This document shows positions 29,043 to 38,288 of a stretch of 64,000 nt of DNA, one piece after another. The translations under genes were made by a program, and so were the position numbers. Source of the DNA: Gemmatimonadota bacterium (GTDB lineage Bacteria > Gemmatimonadota > Gemmatimonadetes > Gemmatimonadales > Gemmatimonadaceae); assembly GCA_014192065.1 (NCBI GenBank), contig BJHH01000003.1, forward strand, positions 109,835-173,834, written 5' to 3'. How positions within the stretch are numbered: position 1 is the first letter of the stretch; each line of letters begins with the position of its first letter. Under the pieces are notes generated by a model. The model was not told where the DNA came from. It saw only the letters and a list, made by a program, of their open reading frames with translations, and did not search any database.

Positions 29043-30595
29043 CGTGCGCCTATCAGCGCCGCCGCGTGAAGCGCCGCGCCGTCCTTGAGGCGCGAGACAA
29101 GCGGGTCGCCGTAGCGTGCGAAGAACGGCAGGTAATTGAGGCGACGTTCCTGGCGGGCGCCCTCGGGCAGCAGCGTCGCGCGAATGGCCGCGAGATCGCG
29201 CACGGCCTCAGTCTCCGACTTGGTCGCGGCGGTGCGCACGCGCCGCTCCAGTCGCTCGATGCGATGCATGAGCTGGCGGCGCGCGCCCTCGATCACCTCA
29301 GGCGTCGACATCCCTGCCGTGGCGGCCGCGCCAGCGAGCGCGGTCACGTGCAGCTCAACAGCAGACTGTAAGGCAGCCAGCGCCTCGCGCACCGAAGGTG
29401 CCATCGCGCGATCACCGATCTTCCGTTCCGCGTCGTGCGCCACGCGCACATCGTCGACCATCATCCCTAGGCGGCCCAGCATCCGGTCCACGCTGGGTTC
29501 CACAACTGTCGCCGACCATCGTGGAACCACGAGCGGCAGGGGTTCACCTAAGGCAGCGGCCACCGCACCGACCTGTGCGAAGTAGGCCACTTCACCAGGA
29601 CCGCCCACATACGCAATGGTCGGCAGGATTCGGCGTTCGACAATCGGACGCAACAGCACGTTCGCCGACAGCACCAGGCCTTTACGCCGACCGGCATCGC
29701 TGGACTGCGACAGAGGGACGCGTTCCTTGATCCCGTCCGTACTGCGAAACACGAGCGACAAGCGCGACACCCGCGACACCTGCGCACGATATCCTGCCCG
29801 CTCAATGCTCACGGTCCGCATCGACACGGCTTCATCGATCGCGGCGGCCCGGCCAAGCGCCGCGACGAGCACCGGCCGGGCAACAGCGCGCACCGATGGA
29901 TGCCACGCGTCGATGACGGGCATGCCGAGTGGCTCGAGCACGTGGCGCAGCAACTGCACGTAGGCATTGCCAACAGTGTTCTCGGCCTGGTACGCTCGCT
30001 GCACTGCCTCGACGATGCCGCGGTGCGGCGCGGACCGCGTCGCCTCCACAAACGCCGCGAGGGCAGACGAGACGTCGCCGAGTGGCATCTGCGACATGAC
30101 GAGGCCTTCCTCACCCATGCGTTCGACCGATACGCGACGACACTCGGAACCGATCGCGACGGTTGTGAAACTTGCCTCGGCGAAATCCGCATCGTCTGTT
30201 GCTGCCCAAAACATCGGCACGGCAGGGATGCCCGTTTCGCGCTCAAAACGATCGGCAAGCGTGATCGCCGTCAGCGCCTTCAGCCAGGTGTACCCGGGAC
30301 CGCCGAACAACCCCGGCTGCTGTCCTGTCGTCACGACCACACCCTTCCCCGCCGCGACCCGCTCGAGGCGCTCGGCCGCCTTGCCTGACGCCGAGATTGC
30401 CGGGAGCAGTGCCTTGAGCCAACTCGCGCCCGTGAAACCCGCGCGGACCGATTCGGCATGACGGCGCCATTCATCCGCACCGCGCGGCTGTGGCAGGAAC
30501 CAATCCTTCGGCGCAGAACCGTCCAACGCGGCACGCGTGAGCGCCCCTCCGCCGAATGGCTCCGCCATCACGCGCGCGATCGCGGCTTCGCTCAC
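29039..30595 (-). CDS. bshC: putative cysteine ligase BshC (bacillithiol synthesis)
   Basis: Adds cysteine to glucosamine-malate in the last step of bacillithiol synthesis. The 518-residue protein shows the family's TTGQQPGLFGGPGYTWLKA, FWAATDDADFAEA, AWHPSVRAVARPVL and AYVGGPGEVAYFAQ motifs, with a long coiled-coil segment near the C terminus (about 425-470). GTG start at 30595, 7 bases after the rlmH stop. bshA and bshB are not in the window. Bacillithiol is best known in Firmicutes but BshC is also found in Bacteroidetes, Acidobacteria and related diderms. Confidence 0.92.
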   Translation of the reverse strand: MSEAAIARVMAEPFGGGALTRAALDGSAPKDWFLPQPRGADEWRRHAESVRAGFTGASWLKALLPAISASGKAAERLERVAAGKGVVVTTGQQPGLFGGPGYTWLKALTAITLADRFERETGIPAVPMFWAATDDADFAEASFTTVAIGSECRRVSVERMGEEGLVMSQMPLGDVSSALAAFVEATRSAPHRGIVEAVQRAYQAENTVGNAYVQLLRHVLEPLGMPVIDAWHPSVRAVARPVLVAALGRAAAIDEAVSMRTVSIERAGYRAQVSRVSRLSLVFRSTDGIKERVPLSQSSDAGRRKGLVLSANVLLRPIVERRILPTIAYVGGPGEVAYFAQVGAVAAALGEPLPLVVPRWSATVVEPSVDRMLGRLGMMVDDVRVAHDAERKIGDRAMAPSVREALAALQSAVELHVTALAGAAATAGMSTPEVIEGARRQLMHRIERLERRVRTAATKSETEAVRDLAAIRATLLPEGARQERRLNYLPFFARYGDPLVSRLKDGAALHAAALIGAR

Positions 30596-30602
30596 ACGCT
30601 GC

Positions 30603-31067
30603 TCATTTGTGGTAGGGTTCGCGACGGATGATGGTGCCGGCGCGATAGAGCTGTTCCGCCAGAACCAGGCGCGCCATCTCGTGCGGTAGCGTCCACGGTG
30701 CGAGCGACAATCGCGTGCGCGCTACCGACCGGATCGCGTCCGACAATCCGTGCGCTCCGCCGATCATAAAGCAGAGGTCGACACCGCGCTCGCGTTCCTG
30801 TTGCAGCCAGGCGCTGAAGGCCTCCGATGTCATGTCCCGTCCGCCCGGATCGCACGCCACGACGTGCGCGCCGACCGGTGCACAGGCCAGCAACCGCACG
30901 CCTTCCTTGTCGCGAACCTGATCTGGCCCGACGCCGCGCGCGGGTTCCTCGCGCACCTCCCGAACATGCATCGGCCAGTAACGCGCCGCGCGCTCCTCGT
31001 AGTCCCGCGCAGCAGGACCCACGGCCGGATGACGTGCCCGTCCCACTACTGCGACGATGACTTTCAT
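30603..31067 (-). CDS. rlmH: 23S rRNA (pseudouridine-1915-N3)-methyltransferase RlmH
   Basis: Small SPOUT-class methyltransferase (154 aa) that modifies helix 69 of 23S rRNA. The knot motif is visible: CFMIGGAHGLSDAIRSVA, then SLAPWTLPHEMARLVLAEQLYRA and the invariant C-terminal YHK (EPYHK). ATG start at 31067, 33 bases after the gdh stop. Length and C terminus match the family exactly. Confidence 0.96.
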   Translation of the reverse strand: MKVIVAVVGRARHPAVGPAARDYEERAARYWPMHVREVREEPARGVGPDQVRDKEGVRLLACAPVGAHVVACDPGGRDMTSEAFSAWLQQERERGVDLCFMIGGAHGLSDAIRSVARTRLSLAPWTLPHEMARLVLAEQLYRAGTIIRREPYHK

Positions 31068-31100
31068 CCCGCGTCACACGCGCTTCGCCGCCGTCGATGT

Positions 31101-32408
31101 TCAGGCGTAGATGCCGCGCAGTCTATGCACGGTGGCCACGCGGCTGATCGCAAGCATATAGGCGGCCGTGCGCATGTTGACCTTGTGTTGCTTCGAAAGA
31201 TCAAGTACCGCGTGGAAACTGCGCTCCATGATTTCCTGGAGCGATTCGTTCACGCGCTTCTCAGTCCAAAAGTACCCGCCTCGATCCTGAACCCACTCGA
31301 AGTACGACACGGTCACGCCGCCCGCGTTTGCGAGGATGTCCGGAATCACGAAGATTCCCTTGGCGTCGAGAATCGCGTCGGCCGCTGCCGTGGTCGGGCC
31401 GTTCGCACCTTCGCAAATGACCTTGGCCTTGATCTGCGCTGCATTCTTTGTGGTGATGACGTTTTCGAGCGCGGCGGGCAGCAGGACGTCGACCTGGGTG
31501 GTCAACAACTGCTCGTTGGTCACCGCATCGCCCTTCTTGTAGCCCTCGAGCGATCGGTGCTCCTGTACGTATGCGATCGCGTCGTCGACGTCGATGCCCT
31601 TCGCGTTCAGGAATCCACCAGTTCGATCGCTGATGCCGATGATCTTGCACCCTTCCTTCTGGAGCAACTGTGCGGCGACGGAGCCGACATTGCCGAAGCC
31701 CTGAATGACCACGGAGGTGCCTTTCATCGGCATGCCGAGGTGGGCCAACGCTTCCTTGGTCACGAGCATGCAGCCTCGGCCCGTCGCCTCGCGACGGCCA
31801 AGCGAACCACCCATCTCCACAGGCTTGCCCGTCACGACGGAGGTCACCGTGTGTCCGACACGCATGGAGTAGGTGTCCATGATCCAGGCCATGACCCGCT
31901 CATTCGTGTTCACGTCCGGCGCCGGGACGTCCGAGTCAGGGCCGAGTGTCTGGATGATCGATGTGGTGTAACGGCGAGTCAGACGTTCCAGTTCGCCGAT
32001 GCTCATCTTGAGCGGATCGCAGATCACGCCGCCCTTCGCGCCGCCGAACGGAATGTTGACGACGGCGCACTTCCACGTCATCCATGCGGCAAGTGCCGTG
32101 ACTTCATCAAGGGAAACATTGAGGTCAAAGCGGATGCCACCCTTGGCGGGGCCGCGCGACGTATTGTAGAGCACACGAATCCCGGTGAACACCTCGACCT
32201 CGCCGCTGTCGAGCATCACGGGGACCGACGTGATAATCTGCTTCTCCGGGTGGCGAAGGACCTTGTAGATGCCGGGCTCGAGGTCCAGCAACTCGGCGGC
32301 CCTGTCGAACCGGGACATCATGCCCTCAAATGGATTCTCTTCGTTGAGGAAGCGATCCTTGTCAGGACGAACAATCGGGGAGGCCGGGAGGAGTAGGTCG
32401 GGCTTCAT
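31101..32408 (-). CDS. gdhA: glutamate dehydrogenase (Glu/Leu/Phe/Val family)
   Basis: Oxidatively deaminates glutamate (or performs the reverse) in the cytoplasm. The 435-residue protein has [14 protein letters not shown], the catalytic lysine motif [28 protein letters not shown], and the Rossmann nucleotide-binding [11 protein letters not shown]. The frame continues upstream into lpxK; ATG 32408 was chosen because it has AAGGA 10 bases upstream and the family begins close to here. Cofactor preference (NAD or NADP) is not decided by eye. Branched-chain amino acid dehydrogenases are shorter and less likely. Confidence 0.92.
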   Translation of the reverse strand: MKPDLLLPASPIVRPDKDRFLNEENPFEGMMSRFDRAAELLDLEPGIYKVLRHPEKQIITSVPVMLDSGEVEVFTGIRVLYNTSRGPAKGGIRFDLNVSLDEVTALAAWMTWKCAVVNIPFGGAKGGVICDPLKMSIGELERLTRRYTTSIIQTLGPDSDVPAPDVNTNERVMAWIMDTYSMRVGHTVTSVVTGKPVEMGGSLGRREATGRGCMLVTKEALAHLGMPMKGTSVVIQGFGNVGSVAAQLLQKEGCKIIGISDRTGGFLNAKGIDVDDAIAYVQEHRSLEGYKKGDAVTNEQLLTTQVDVLLPAALENVITTKNAAQIKAKVICEGANGPTTAAADAILDAKGIFVIPDILANAGGVTVSYFEWVQDRGGYFWTEKRVNESLQEIMERSFHAVLDLSKQHKVNMRTAAYMLAISRVATVHRLRGIYA

Positions 32409-32451
32409 CTGCTCAAAATCCTTCGCCGGTCCGGACCGGCGCGCTGTGTCG

Positions 32452-33474
32452 TCAGTTGTGGGCGGAGGCGGCGAGGCGGCGGACAAGCCCATCGAGGGAT
32501 TCCGCGCCATGCTCGATACTCACGCGCTGCGAAAGATACCATAACGGCTGCTCCGCGGGAGGCCACAACGGGCCCAGCTTGACCGCGTCCTTGAGTGTAC
32601 ACACCGCGAAGTCTGCACGAGTAGAATCGTCGACCAGCTGCCGTACGTCATCCCTGGAAAAGGCATAGTGATCGGGATAGGTGCGCGCCGCGCACCGCGC
32701 GCCCAGTTGCTGCAATTGCGCTACAAATGCTTGTGGATCTCCGATCGCGCAGATCACGAGCGCGCGAGCACCGATCAACAGCTCGAGACGTTTTCTTTCT
32801 CCGGTATCCCACCGAACCAGTGCGTCCGGTGCGAGATGCACGATGGACACCTTCGCATCTGGCGCCAGGCGCGAGACGTCGCCAGCCACTTGCTTCGCAC
32901 CCTGCGGCGGCGTGCGTTTGCGTGTCACCACGATGTGCGTTGCGCGTCGAAGCGACTCCGCTGGCTCGCGCCACGGGCCTGCCGGGAGCATGCGAACCGT
33001 TTGGTACCGATCGGCCGACACCAGCACGACGTCGGCGTCCCGCTGCGCACGACGGTGCTGGAACCCATCATCGAGCACGAGCACCGTGGCGCCCCGAGCA
33101 CGCGCGTGCGCCGCGGAGGCGATCCGGTCGGCCCCGACAACGACCAGGGCGCTCGGCACGAGGTGCTCGTGAACGAGCACCTCATCGCCGCCGTACCCGC
33201 GCAACAGAATGGCCGGGCGCTCGCCCGCCGCCAACAGTTGTTGAGCAAACCACGACGCCAGCGGAGTCTTCCCGGTCCCTCCGACCGTGAGGTTTCCGAT
33301 GGAAACCGTGGGCCGCCCAAGTGAGTGCGTGGCGAACGTGCCGCGGTCGTAGGCGGCGTTGCGCATCCGCACCGCCGCCGCGTAGAGCCAACTCAACGGC
33401 GCGAGCACCGCGCTGACAAGCCGCGAAAACGGGGACGTGGACTCCCACCGCCGCTTGAGGAATCGATCAGCCAC
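32452..33474 (-). CDS. lpxK: tetraacyldisaccharide 4'-kinase
   Basis: Phosphorylates the lipid A disaccharide at the inner membrane. Walker A-like [27 protein letters not shown] and [16 protein letters not shown] are characteristic of LpxK. N-terminal membrane-associated helix [13 protein letters not shown] is present. Start uncertain: GTG 33474 (used, 340 aa) overlaps the upstream acyltransferase stop by 8 bases; ATG 33486 is an alternative. It closes the lipid A cluster before gdh. Confidence 0.94.
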   Translation of the reverse strand: MADRFLKRRWESTSPFSRLVSAVLAPLSWLYAAAVRMRNAAYDRGTFATHSLGRPTVSIGNLTVGGTGKTPLASWFAQQLLAAGERPAILLRGYGGDEVLVHEHLVPSALVVVGADRIASAAHARARGATVLVLDDGFQHRRAQRDADVVLVSADRYQTVRMLPAGPWREPAESLRRATHIVVTRKRTPPQGAKQVAGDVSRLAPDAKVSIVHLAPDALVRWDTGERKRLELLIGARALVICAIGDPQAFVAQLQQLGARCAARTYPDHYAFSRDDVRQLVDDSTRADFAVCTLKDAVKLGPLWPPAEQPLWYLSQRVSIEHGAESLDGLVRRLAASAHN

Positions 33475-34123
33475 GGGCCGCCGCATTGCTCGCGACGAAC
33501 AGCGCCTCGAAGCGCGGCGCGTCGGCGACCGCGTCACCCGGTGTGCCCGGCCGAACGTTGGTCGGCTCGCCGAAATGCAGGACAATTTTTGCGAAGGGCA
33601 TCGGAATCATGAATCGATCCCAGCTATTGAGCGCCCACGCGCGTTCCGCGGTCACGAACATCGTCACGATCGGCACGCCGCTTCGCTGCGCTGCGACCGC
33701 CGCACCAGGTGAAAACTTTCGTGCGGGACCCTTTGGACCATCCGGCGTGATGCAGACCGCCACCCCAGTTTTGAGTGCACGCACCATCTCAACGAGCGCA
33801 CGTGCGCCACCGCGCGTCGACGACCCACGGATCATCGAATAGCCGAGCCGCTGGAGGATTCTGGCAATGATTTCTCCATCGCGATGTTCACTGACGAGCA
33901 CGGACATCCCGTGTCCCCGCAGAAACCAGGCCAGCGGCAACAGGTGGCCGTGCCAGAGCGCGAGCACGACGCCCCGCTTCGCCGCCACGAGCGACCGCCA
34001 ACCGGCATCGCCATGTGCTTCGAATCTCCACGTCAACGCGACCAAGCGCAGCACCAGGAGACCGACGGGAACGCCGAACCAGAGGCGCCAGTCATCACGT
34101 CGGCCGGCGACCGGTGCGGTCAT
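33467..34123 (-). CDS. lysophospholipid acyltransferase-family protein (DUF374)
   Basis: A 218-residue membrane-associated protein with an N-terminal hydrophobic helix (about 15-31), the acyltransferase-like catalytic HGHLLPLAWFLRG box (LALWHGHLLPLA), SEHRDGEIIARI, RGSSTRGGARAL and TPDGPKGPARKF. This is the DUF374 group related to LpxL/PlsC acyltransferases, in which the histidine and aspartate differ from the HX4D of LpxL. It overlaps lpxB upstream and lpxK downstream, so it very likely acts on lipid A or its precursor, perhaps as the late acyltransferase, but this has not been shown for this family member. Confidence 0.82.
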   Translation of the reverse strand: MTAPVAGRRDDWRLWFGVPVGLLVLRLVALTWRFEAHGDAGWRSLVAAKRGVVLALWHGHLLPLAWFLRGHGMSVLVSEHRDGEIIARILQRLGYSMIRGSSTRGGARALVEMVRALKTGVAVCITPDGPKGPARKFSPGAAVAAQRSGVPIVTMFVTAERAWALNSWDRFMIPMPFAKIVLHFGEPTNVRPGTPGDAVADAPRFEALFVASNAAARG

Positions 34124-35226
34124 CGGATCATGCCCGCGACCATCTGGGCCACCCGTTCTGATGCTCCCGGCTCGCCAAGCTGCGCACGCACGTCGGCGAG
34201 GCCGGCAAGCATCGTCGCACGCGCCGGGGAGGCTGGATCGAAGAGCGGCTCGAGCGCATCGGCGACCGGAATCGGCTGGAATGCGGCCTGTACGAATTCA
34301 GGCACCACCTCGCGCCCCACGACGATGTTGACCAATCCGATATGCGTAATGCGGACGAGCCGCTTCACGATCTCATAGGTCATCGCGTTGGTGCGGTAGA
34401 CTACGGCAAAGGGGCAACCCGCGATGGCCGCTTCGAGCGTCGTCGTCCCGCTCTTGCAGAGGGCGACGTCGGCGGCCCGCAACAGATCGAACGCTGGTGC
34501 CCGCAATAGTTGAAAAGGAAACTCCGCCGGATCAATACTGACGGTTGGCGCCACACCCACCACTACGCGCAGCCCAGGACGGCGGCGCTCCAACTCACGC
34601 GCAACGGCGACGAAATCCGCGGTGTGAAGCCGGATTTCCTGCGCCCGGCTCCCTGGGAACAGTGCCAGGATTTCGCCGTCCTCCCGCATCCCGAGCCGGC
34701 GACGCGCTTCCGCCTTTGAGGGCAGATCGGTCGCTCGGTCAAGCAGCGGATGCCCGACGAACGTCGCGTCGACACCATGCGCCCGAAGCAGGGCCTCTTC
34801 AAACGGCAGGATCACAGCCGCGCGGGTGATCACGCGCGCCATCGTCTTGAGACGCCCGGCGCGAGATGCCCACACCTGCGGTGTGATGTAGTAGAGCACC
34901 GGAACGCCGACCGCGCGCGCCGCCGCGGCCACACGGAGGTTGAATCCTCCGTAATCGATCAGCACCGCCAGCCCGACCTCTCCGCTGGCGAATCGTGCGC
35001 GAAGCCGTCGGAGGAGGCGCCAATGCGCCGGAATATGCCGAAGCACTTCGACGAAGCCGATGATCCCCGTCGTGCGCTCCAGTAGGCGCACCCCTGCACT
35101 TTCCATTCGCGATCCACCGACCCCCGTCAGGATGAGGTCCGGCCGGATCACGCGTAACCGATCCGCGAGCGCCGCGCCGTGCAGATCGCCGGACGCTTCA
35201 CCCGCGACAATCAGGACTTCAGGCAC
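34120..35226 (-). CDS. lpxB: lipid-A-disaccharide synthase
   Basis: Condenses 2,3-diacylglucosamine-1-phosphate with UDP-2,3-diacylglucosamine (368 aa). Family landmarks: EVLIVAGEASGDLHGAALA at the N terminus, GVGGSRMESAGVRLL, YYITPQVWASRAGRL, FVGHPLLDRA, LFPGSRAQEI and CKSGTTTLEAAIAGCPFAVV. Start is GTG 35226, 8 bases inside the upstream Gfo/Idh stop; the extra upstream frame is spurious. Its substrate pair requires LpxH, LpxI or LpxG, none of which is recognisable in the window. Confidence 0.96.
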   Translation of the reverse strand: MPEVLIVAGEASGDLHGAALADRLRVIRPDLILTGVGGSRMESAGVRLLERTTGIIGFVEVLRHIPAHWRLLRRLRARFASGEVGLAVLIDYGGFNLRVAAAARAVGVPVLYYITPQVWASRAGRLKTMARVITRAAVILPFEEALLRAHGVDATFVGHPLLDRATDLPSKAEARRRLGMREDGEILALFPGSRAQEIRLHTADFVAVARELERRRPGLRVVVGVAPTVSIDPAEFPFQLLRAPAFDLLRAADVALCKSGTTTLEAAIAGCPFAVVYRTNAMTYEIVKRLVRITHIGLVNIVVGREVVPEFVQAAFQPIPVADALEPLFDPASPARATMLAGLADVRAQLGEPGASERVAQMVAGMIR

Positions 35227-36241
35227 CGGGACCGACGCCGGTCCGCAACGCGGGAACCGCCGGCAGCGCTCGCTCGATGTCGCGAACGATACGCAGCGCG
35301 ACCGCGAGCGCATCGCGCCCTTCCTCGCCTGAGACGGCGACCTTGGACTCGCCCCGCAAAGCCGAGACAAAGTTTTCCAGTTCGAGCTTGAGCGGCTCGC
35401 CTTCGGGGGCTTCGAGCGGCATGCGCTCGACGAACGCCTCGAGCGGCTGCGCCTGATGCACCAACGTCGCGAGGTCCACGTCCGATCGGAGTCGGTAGAG
35501 TTCGCCGGTACCGGCGGCCAAGTCGAGCGAGAGATAGCCATTCCGTTGAAAGATCCGGAGCTTGCGCATGCGGTCCTTCGACACGCGGCTTGCCGTGATC
35601 GTTGCCACCGCCCCGTTTTCAAACGCGATGCGCGCGTTGGCGATGTCCACCGATGGCGTCAGTACCGGAATACCTGCCGCCGAGATGTCGCGGACTTTCG
35701 ATCCGACAAGCGACAGCAGTAGGTCGATGTCGTGGATCATCAAGTCGAGCACAACGGCTACGTCGGCACCACGTGGACTGAAGGGCGCCAAACGATCGCT
35801 GTCGAGAAAGAGCGGCTGGTCGATGTACGGAGCGGCTGCCCGAATCGCGCGATTGAACCGTTCGATGTGGCCGATCTGCACGATCACGCCGTTGTCCTTG
35901 GCAAGCGACAGCAGTTCGTCGGCTTCCTCAAGCGTTGCGGTCATCGGCTTTTCGATCAGCACATGTTTGCCGGCAACCAGCGCAGCCTTAGCCACGTCGA
36001 AGTGGGCCTTGGTCGGGACCACCACCGAGATGGCGTCCACATCGGCAAGCAACTCGGCAATCGACGGATATGCGCGGATTCCCAGCTCGCGGGACACCGT
36101 GCCCGCGCGATCAGCGTTCGCTTCGAAGAACCCCATACATACTGCGGTCTTCACCTCACGGAGAATGCGCGCATGATGGTAGCCGAGACTGCCCACACCG
36201 ATCACGCCAATCCGTGGCGGCGATGCGCCGGCAGCGCTCAC
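35219..36241 (-). CDS. Gfo/Idh/MocA-family NAD(P)-dependent oxidoreductase in the lipid A cluster
   Basis: A 340-residue Rossmann protein: dinucleotide motif RIGVIGVGSLGYHHARIL, KHVLIEKPMTATLEEADEL (the EKP motif lysine) and the C-terminal catalytic domain with DLMIHDIDLLLSLVG. It overlaps lpxA by 4 bases and lpxB by 8, so it is a stable member of this operon. In Acidithiobacillus and Leptospira the analogous gene gnnA, with the aminotransferase gnnB, converts UDP-GlcNAc to its 3-amino form; no gnnB is beside it here. Function therefore unproven: either GnnA-like or another sugar-nucleotide step. Confidence 0.85.
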   Translation of the reverse strand: MSAAGASPPRIGVIGVGSLGYHHARILREVKTAVCMGFFEANADRAGTVSRELGIRAYPSIAELLADVDAISVVVPTKAHFDVAKAALVAGKHVLIEKPMTATLEEADELLSLAKDNGVIVQIGHIERFNRAIRAAAPYIDQPLFLDSDRLAPFSPRGADVAVVLDLMIHDIDLLLSLVGSKVRDISAAGIPVLTPSVDIANARIAFENGAVATITASRVSKDRMRKLRIFQRNGYLSLDLAAGTGELYRLRSDVDLATLVHQAQPLEAFVERMPLEAPEGEPLKLELENFVSALRGESKVAVSGEEGRDALAVALRIVRDIERALPAVPALRTGVGPGA

Positions 36242-37014
36242 AGCGTCGCCCCGCGTTCGCTCTCCGACAGGAAGGTGATCAGCGCTTTCACCTCAGGAGT
36301 CTGCGTGAGCTCAGTCGACGCGCGCGCCATCGCCTGGGTGACGTTGAGTTCGCTGCGGAACAAAAGCCGATACGCCTTCTTCAATTCGGTCAACGTTTCC
36401 GCTGAGAAGCCGCGCCGCTGCAGTCCGACACTGTTGAGCCCGTAGAGCTTGATCGGATTGCCGACCGCTTTCACGAAGGGCGGTACGTCCTTCGGAACGC
36501 GTGAATGGCCACCGATGTACGCATGCTGCCCGATACGCGTAAACTGGTGCACCGCGCACAGGCCCGAGATGCCCGCATAGTCCTCAACGGTGACATGCCC
36601 GGCCAGTTGCGTCCCGTTTGAAATGATCACATGGTCGCCGACCTGACAGTCGTGGGCGAGATGCACGTACGACATGAGAAACGAGTGCTTGCCAACCGTC
36701 GTCTTGAAGGACTCGGACGTCCCCCGGTTGACGGTGGCATACTCGCGAATTGTCGTACCGTCACCAATCTCGACCCAGGTCTCCTCACCCTTGAACTTGA
36801 GGTCTTGCGGCGGCCCGCCGAGCACGCTGCCGATGCCAACGGTCACGTTCTCGCCAAGGCGGACGTGCGATTCCAGCGTGACCCGCATGGCAAGCTTTGA
36901 TCCAGCGCCAACCGAACAGTGCGGCCCGACGAACGCCCAAGGGCCGATTTCGACGCCAGCGCCGATCTCTGCCTTCTTGTCGACGATCGCGGTTGGATGG
37001 ATTGTCGTGGTCAT
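36238..37014 (-). CDS. lpxA: acyl-[ACP]-UDP-N-acetylglucosamine O-acyltransferase
   Basis: First enzyme of lipid A synthesis, adding a 3-hydroxyacyl chain to UDP-GlcNAc (258 aa). Left-handed beta-helix of hexapeptide repeats from residue 1 (IHPTAIVDKKAEIGAGVEIG) to about 190, catalytic histidine in YVHLAHDCQVGD, then a C-terminal helical domain containing GFSAETLTELKKAYRLLF. It overlaps lpxC/fabZ upstream by 4 bases and the oxidoreductase downstream by 4. Confidence 0.96.
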   Translation of the reverse strand: MTTTIHPTAIVDKKAEIGAGVEIGPWAFVGPHCSVGAGSKLAMRVTLESHVRLGENVTVGIGSVLGGPPQDLKFKGEETWVEIGDGTTIREYATVNRGTSESFKTTVGKHSFLMSYVHLAHDCQVGDHVIISNGTQLAGHVTVEDYAGISGLCAVHQFTRIGQHAYIGGHSRVPKDVPPFVKAVGNPIKLYGLNSVGLQRRGFSAETLTELKKAYRLLFRSELNVTQAMARASTELTQTPEVKALITFLSESERGATL

Positions 37015-38288
37015 TTATCGCGCACCATAGCCGCCATCTCGGCTTCGCACACCACCACACCGTCCACCTTAGCGATGCCAGCCATGCGACAGACGGTACC
37101 GCGCACCTGCTTCATCTCGAGCTCAAACCGCAGCTGGTCGCCCGGCTTGACCGGCTTTCGGAACTTGACGTTGTCAAGCGACATGAAATACACCACCTTC
37201 GATCCCGGATCCGGCACCGCCCCCATCAGTAGCATCCCGCCGACCTGCGCCATCGCTTCCACGATCAGCACGCCGGGCATGATCGGATGTCCAGGGAAAT
37301 GCCCCTGGAAGAACGGTTCGTTCACAGTGACGTTCTTGATGCCCACGCATCGCTTCATGACCTCGATCTCGAGGATCCGGTCCACCAACAGGAACGGATA
37401 GCGATGCGGCAGGATCTTCATGATCTCGTCGATTTCCATCACGCGGGCCTCCTTCGGCTCTGGCTTGGCGTTGGCGATCAGCTCGCGAACGAGCGTCACG
37501 GTACCACGATGACTCGGCTTGTGCGCGCTGATGTGCGCGCGAACTCGACGTCCGGCGAGCGCCAGATCGCCGACCACGTCCAGGGCTTTGTGCCGAAGGA
37601 ACTCATCCGGCCATCGCAGGGTGTTCTCAATGATGCCCTGTTCGTCCAGCACGATGGCATTCTGTGTTGAGGCGCCCTGAATCAGTCCTTGTGAGCGGAG
37701 CATGTCGACTTCGTGCATGAATCCAAACGTCCGCGCACCGGCCAACTCGACGGCAAACGACTCGGGCGTTACGCGCCACGTGCCGGCCTGTGCGCCGATC
37801 AAGGGATGCGGATAATCGATCGTCACGTCAAGGTCGAGATAGTCGGACGGCGTCGCGACGTACACCGAGTCGCCATGCACCACGCGAACCGTATCGGTGA
37901 GGCGCAGCACCTCGACAACACCGCCATGCTCGACCATCCCAGCGGCCACGAGCGCATCGTGAAACAGTCGCGCACTTCCATCGAGAATCGGTGGCTCTGC
38001 AGCGTCCATCTCGATTGACAAATCGTCGATGCCGAGCCCCGCCACGGCGGCCAGTACGTGCTCGACCGTATGCAAGGCACGTTCACCATCGCCGATCTGC
38101 GTCCGTCGTTCGCTGAGCACGGCCTCGTCCACGCGCGCCGGAATGTCCGGTGTGCCGGGCAGGTCAACTCGTCGGAACTGGATGCCATGGCCGGAAAGAG
38201 CCGGAGCAAACACGAGCCGGCAGACTTTTCCGTAGTGAAGCCCGATACCGTCAACTGCCGCCCTCGCACGAATGGTGCGGCGGCTCAC
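37011..38288 (-). CDS. lpxC/fabZ: bifunctional UDP-3-O-acyl-GlcNAc deacetylase / 3-hydroxyacyl-ACP dehydratase (LpxC-FabZ fusion)
   Basis: A 425-residue fusion. LpxC part (about 1-275) has the zinc histidine in LHTVEHVLAAVAGLGID, DGSARLFHDAL, and the RHKALDVVGDLALAG and HKPSHRG motifs with the remaining zinc ligands and catalytic His. FabZ part (about 285-425) starts MEIDEIMKILPHRYPFLLVDR and has the catalytic His in FFQGHFPGHPIMPGVL and Glu in VEAMAQ. Fused LpxC-FabZ is well known in Bacteroidetes and relatives. It joins the committed lipid A step to the dehydratase that competes for 3-hydroxyacyl-ACP. Confidence 0.96.
   Translation of the reverse strand: MSRRTIRARAAVDGIGLHYGKVCRLVFAPALSGHGIQFRRVDLPGTPDIPARVDEAVLSERRTQIGDGERALHTVEHVLAAVAGLGIDDLSIEMDAAEPPILDGSARLFHDALVAAGMVEHGGVVEVLRLTDTVRVVHGDSVYVATPSDYLDLDVTIDYPHPLIGAQAGTWRVTPESFAVELAGARTFGFMHEVDMLRSQGLIQGASTQNAIVLDEQGIIENTLRWPDEFLRHKALDVVGDLALAGRRVRAHISAHKPSHRGTVTLVRELIANAKPEPKEARVMEIDEIMKILPHRYPFLLVDRILEIEVMKRCVGIKNVTVNEPFFQGHFPGHPIMPGVLIVEAMAQVGGMLLMGAVPDPGSKVVYFMSLDNVKFRKPVKPGDQLRFELEMKQVRGTVCRMAGIAKVDGVVVCEAEMAAMVRDK

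Noticed and set aside
30750-32396. Long plus-strand open frame of 548 codons opposite gdh and rlmH
   Set aside because: It mirrors the codon structure of the genuine minus-strand genes in GC-rich DNA and contains no recognisable domain.
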